A DNA stretch of 64,000 nucleotides from positions 124,001 to 188,000 of the forward strand of contig JAPLKG010000011.1 in the NCBI GenBank assembly GCA_026388185.1, written 5' to 3'. The number at the start of each line of letters is the position of its first letter. Within the stretch, counting starts at the first letter, position 1. Below the pieces are notes generated by a model. That model did not search any database. It saw only the letters and a list, made by a program, of their open reading frames with translations, and was not told where the DNA came from. Position numbers and translations under genes: made by a program. The DNA comes from Candidatus Eisenbacteria bacterium. Its GTDB lineage: Bacteria; Eisenbacteria; RBG-16-71-46; JAFGJU01. Shown here one piece after another: positions 62,000 through 64,000 of the stretch.

Positions 62000-62845
62000 A
62001 TGAAGCTGATACAAGGCGTCCGTTCCATGAGGCTCTGGTCCGACAAGGCGAGGGCTCGCGGAAAAACAATCGCGTTCGTGCCGACCATGGGTTTTCTCCA
62101 CGAAGGGCATTTGAGCCTCGTGAGGAGAGCGCGCAAAGAAGCCGACGCCGTCGTGATGAGTATTTTTGTAAATCCTCTCCAGTTCGGACCTCGTGAAGAT
62201 TTCAGAGCCTACCCGCGAAACATTCACCGGGACACGACCCTGGCCAGAGCCGAAGGCTGCGACGTGCTCTTCGTTCCGCCGAGACGGCAGATGTACCCCG
62301 AAGGGTTCCTTACGCGAGTGAACGTCGAACAAATGGACAGGGTGCTGTGTGGCGCCTTCAGGCCCGGGCATTTTGCCGGGGTCTGCACCGTGGTGCTGAA
62401 GCTCGTCAATATCGTGCGACCTCACGCGCTCGTCGTGGGGCAGAAGGACGCGCAGCAGGCGATCATTCTGGGTAGGATGCTGAGAGATCTGAACGCCGAC
62501 GTGAGAGTCGTAGCGTGCCCCACGGTACGCGAGAGGGGCGGGCTTGCAATGAGCTCTAGGAACAGCTACCTCAGCCCCGAAGAAAGAGTGCTGGCTCTGG
62601 CGATACCCGGGGCGCTTCTTCTTGCCAGGAAGCTCGTACGCGACGGCGAGAGAAACGCGGCGCGGATTCTAGCGCGGGTCAAGACGGCGCTTTCGCTGGG
62701 TGGGATTTCGGACGTCGACTACGTGGCCGTCGTGGACTCCAGTGAGTTGACTCCGATCAAGAACATCCGCGGCGACGTGCTGATAGCCATAGCTGCGAGA
62801 GTCGGAACCACGAGGCTCATAGACAACATAAGACTCAAGGTTTGA
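62000..62845 (+). CDS. panC: Pantothenate synthetase
   Basis: A 281-residue ATP-dependent ligase of pantoate and beta-alanine. VPTMGFLHEGHLSLVRRA is the HIGH-like motif, FVNPLQFGPREDFRAYPR holds the pantoate site, VVGQKDAQQAIILGRMLRDL the ATP site and SSRNSYLSPEER the KMSKS-like loop. Full length. With panB and coaX this gives three steps to 4-phosphopantothenate in one 7-kb stretch; panD and panE are not seen. Confidence 0.96.
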   Translation: MKLIQGVRSMRLWSDKARARGKTIAFVPTMGFLHEGHLSLVRRARKEADAVVMSIFVNPLQFGPREDFRAYPRNIHRDTTLARAEGCDVLFVPPRRQMYPEGFLTRVNVEQMDRVLCGAFRPGHFAGVCTVVLKLVNIVRPHALVVGQKDAQQAIILGRMLRDLNADVRVVACPTVRERGGLAMSSRNSYLSPEERVLALAIPGALLLARKLVRDGERNAARILARVKTALSLGGISDVDYVAVVDSSELTPIKNIRGDVLIAIAARVGTTRLIDNIRLKV

Positions 62846-62851
62846 TTCCCG

Positions 62852-63604
62852 ATGTCGAGTCCCAACACCATAGCGATAGTTCTCGCCGCCGGCCAGGGCA
62901 CAAGGATGAAATCCAACCTGGCCAAGGTTCTTCACAATATTGTGGGCCGCCCCCTCATCCATTACGTGATGGACTCAGTTCTGGAAGTCGGATTCGACCG
63001 TAACGTGGTCGTGATCGGATTCCAGAAGGACGTGGTGAGGGACGTGTTGAAGGGTTATCCCGTGGAATTCGTCGAGCAGGACGAACAATGTGGGACCGGG
63101 CATGCCGTTCAGCTTGCCCTGAGGCAGATCCGCGAGACAGACGGGGCGGTGGCGGTGTTGAGTGGAGATTCTCCGTTTCTGCGCCCGTCGACCCTCAAGT
63201 CTCTGGTGACTCAACACGTTTCCTCCGGGCGCGATTGCACGGTGCTTACGGCCGCGGTGAAGGACCCCAAAGGGTACGGCAGAATCGTGAGAGACGCCTC
63301 GGGGGTCATGCTCGCCATAGTCGAGGACGTGGACTGCACCGAGGAGCAGAGGTGCACCACGGAAGTGAACTCGGGTATGTATTGCTTCCGGCTGCCGAGT
63401 CTGGTATCCTGCATCGAGCTTCTGAGGAACAACAATCTGCAAGACGAACTCTATCTCACAGACGTGGTGACAATCATGCACTCCAAGGGAATGAAGCTAG
63501 GCACATTCCCGGCGCCCGATTGGAGAGAGATCCTGGGCATCAACACGGTCGAGCAGTTGAAAGAGGGCGAGAAAATACTCAAGGATTTGGGCGCAGGCGG
63601 TTGA
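62852..63604 (+). CDS. GlmU-like nucleotidyltransferase (uridylyltransferase domain only)
   Basis: A 250-residue nucleotidyltransferase. LAAGQGTRMKSNLAKVLH binds the nucleotide, EQDEQCGTGHAVQLAL and VLSGDSPFLRP match the GlmU pyrophosphorylase, and EVNSGMYCF with NNLQDELYLTDVV the sugar site. The left-handed beta-helix acetyltransferase half of GlmU is missing, so it would make UDP-GlcNAc from GlcNAc-1-P but not acetylate, or use another sugar phosphate. A separate acetyltransferase would be needed elsewhere. Confidence 0.85.
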   Translation: MSSPNTIAIVLAAGQGTRMKSNLAKVLHNIVGRPLIHYVMDSVLEVGFDRNVVVIGFQKDVVRDVLKGYPVEFVEQDEQCGTGHAVQLALRQIRETDGAVAVLSGDSPFLRPSTLKSLVTQHVSSGRDCTVLTAAVKDPKGYGRIVRDASGVMLAIVEDVDCTEEQRCTTEVNSGMYCFRLPSLVSCIELLRNNNLQDELYLTDVVTIMHSKGMKLGTFPAPDWREILGINTVEQLKEGEKILKDLGAGG

Positions 63605-63611
63605 GGTTTTC

Positions 63612-64000
63612 ATGAGCGAGCTGCTCTGGGCTGGTTGGCGTATGAAATACATCGAATCTGCGAAGTGCAAGGAATGCCTCTTCTGCGGGAAGGTTGACGC
63701 CAGACCGGGAAAGAGCAACCTGGTGCTCACCGTGTCCGAGAAATGCTTGGTCATGCTGAATGCTTTTCCGTACAATTGCGGTCACCTGATGATTGCCCCC
63801 AAGCGTCACGTCGGCACGGTGTCGGGGCTGACGGAGGGCGAATCGTGTGACCTCATGAGGCAGCTATCGTTGTGTGAGCGCATCTTGAGGAAGGCATACC
63901 GCGCACAGGGGTTCAACGTCGGCCTGAACCTCGGCAGATGTGCCGGCGCAGGGGTGCTGGGGCATCTGCACGTGCACGTGGTGCCGAGGTGGTCGGGCGA
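63612..64000 (+). CDS. HIT-family hydrolase/phosphorylase (3' partial)
   Basis: The first 129 codons of a HIT protein run off the window. CKECLFCGK near residues 19-27 is a probable zinc-binding pair of the Ap4A phosphorylase-like subgroup, MLNAFPYNCGHLMIAPKRHV is the family's core strand, and the catalytic triad HLHVHVV (118-124) is preserved. These enzymes cleave dinucleoside polyphosphates or nucleotide adducts. ATG at 63612 is eight bases after the GlmU-like stop. Confidence 0.9.
   Translation, partial: MSELLWAGWRMKYIESAKCKECLFCGKVDARPGKSNLVLTVSEKCLVMLNAFPYNCGHLMIAPKRHVGTVSGLTEGESCDLMRQLSLCERILRKAYRAQGFNVGLNLGRCAGAGVLGHLHVHVVPRWSG

Overview
The window looks like a chromosomal segment of an uncultured, diderm (Gram-negative type) bacterium, most likely from the FCB side of the tree (Eisenbacteria/TA06/Krumholzibacteria/Latescibacteria-like candidate phyla). 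This is inference. The clues are a TonB-dependent receptor and Wzi-like barrels (an outer membrane), a very large secreted protein ending in a FlgD-like/type IX-like C-terminal domain, a UbiA enzyme closest in motif to archaeal digeranylgeranylglyceryl-phosphate synthase, and a mix of ATG, GTG and TTG starts. No rRNA, tRNA, CRISPR array or intact mobile element was recognised.

Layout. (1) 1-2 kb: prenyltransferase, undecaprenyl-diphosphatase and a small FlgM-like protein. (2) 2-5.5 kb: a possible leader or small RNA and a 1085-residue secreted protein. (3) 5.5-11 kb: a signalling block with an NtrB-like kinase, an NtrC-like activator, a degenerate receiver/GGDEF protein, a lone receiver, a FliA/WhiG-type sigma factor and a GAF protein. 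(4) 11.4-22.4 kb: an accessory zone with two methyltransferases, a TonB receptor, two multi-membrane glycosyltransferases, a DegT aminotransferase, a GT4 enzyme and several gene relics. (5) 22.6-43.5 kb: a surface-polysaccharide locus with SLBB export protein, Wzc-like chain-length/kinase protein, aminotransferase, FemAB-like and hexapeptide acyltransferases, flippase, polymerase, five glycosyltransferases, two radical SAM/SPASM proteins, a sugar-phosphate transferase, a Gfo/Idh/MocA dehydrogenase, a WbpD-like acetyltransferase and a Wzi-like barrel, with a second barrel convergent to it. (6) 45-64 kb: housekeeping genes on the plus strand: tdh, valS, a DUF4139 protein, uvrB, nadC, birA, nrdR, tatC, coaX, groL, a DapL-like aminotransferase, folB, folK, a deoxynucleoside kinase, panB, panC, a GlmU-like nucleotidyltransferase and a partial HIT protein. 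From nadC on, most genes overlap or nearly touch.

How it fits together. The polysaccharide genes make a coherent Wzx/Wzy-type pathway: sugar building (aminotransferases, oxidoreductase, acetyltransferase), initiation on undecaprenyl phosphate, extension, flipping, polymerisation, export, and attachment to the outer surface; UppP recycles the carrier. The housekeeping block groups cofactor synthesis (NAD, biotin attachment, folate, and CoA through panB, panC and coaX).

Most notable. First, the polysaccharide region holds two separate pairs of direct repeats, and both are 3' ends of DegT aminotransferase genes. One pair is 225 bp at about 93% identity (14903-15127 and 16856-17080), the other 75 bp and identical (36869-36943 and 38477-38551). 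Each pair brackets carbohydrate or radical SAM genes, which suggests aminotransferase tails act as recombination seams for cassette turnover. Second, six promoters read by eye share TTGAC(A/T/G), a 17-18 bp spacer and a -10 of the form TA(T/G)C(A/T/C)T. Two place an ATG at the expected transcription start, suggesting leaderless mRNAs, and one starts a 26-codon ORF that ends directly against valS.
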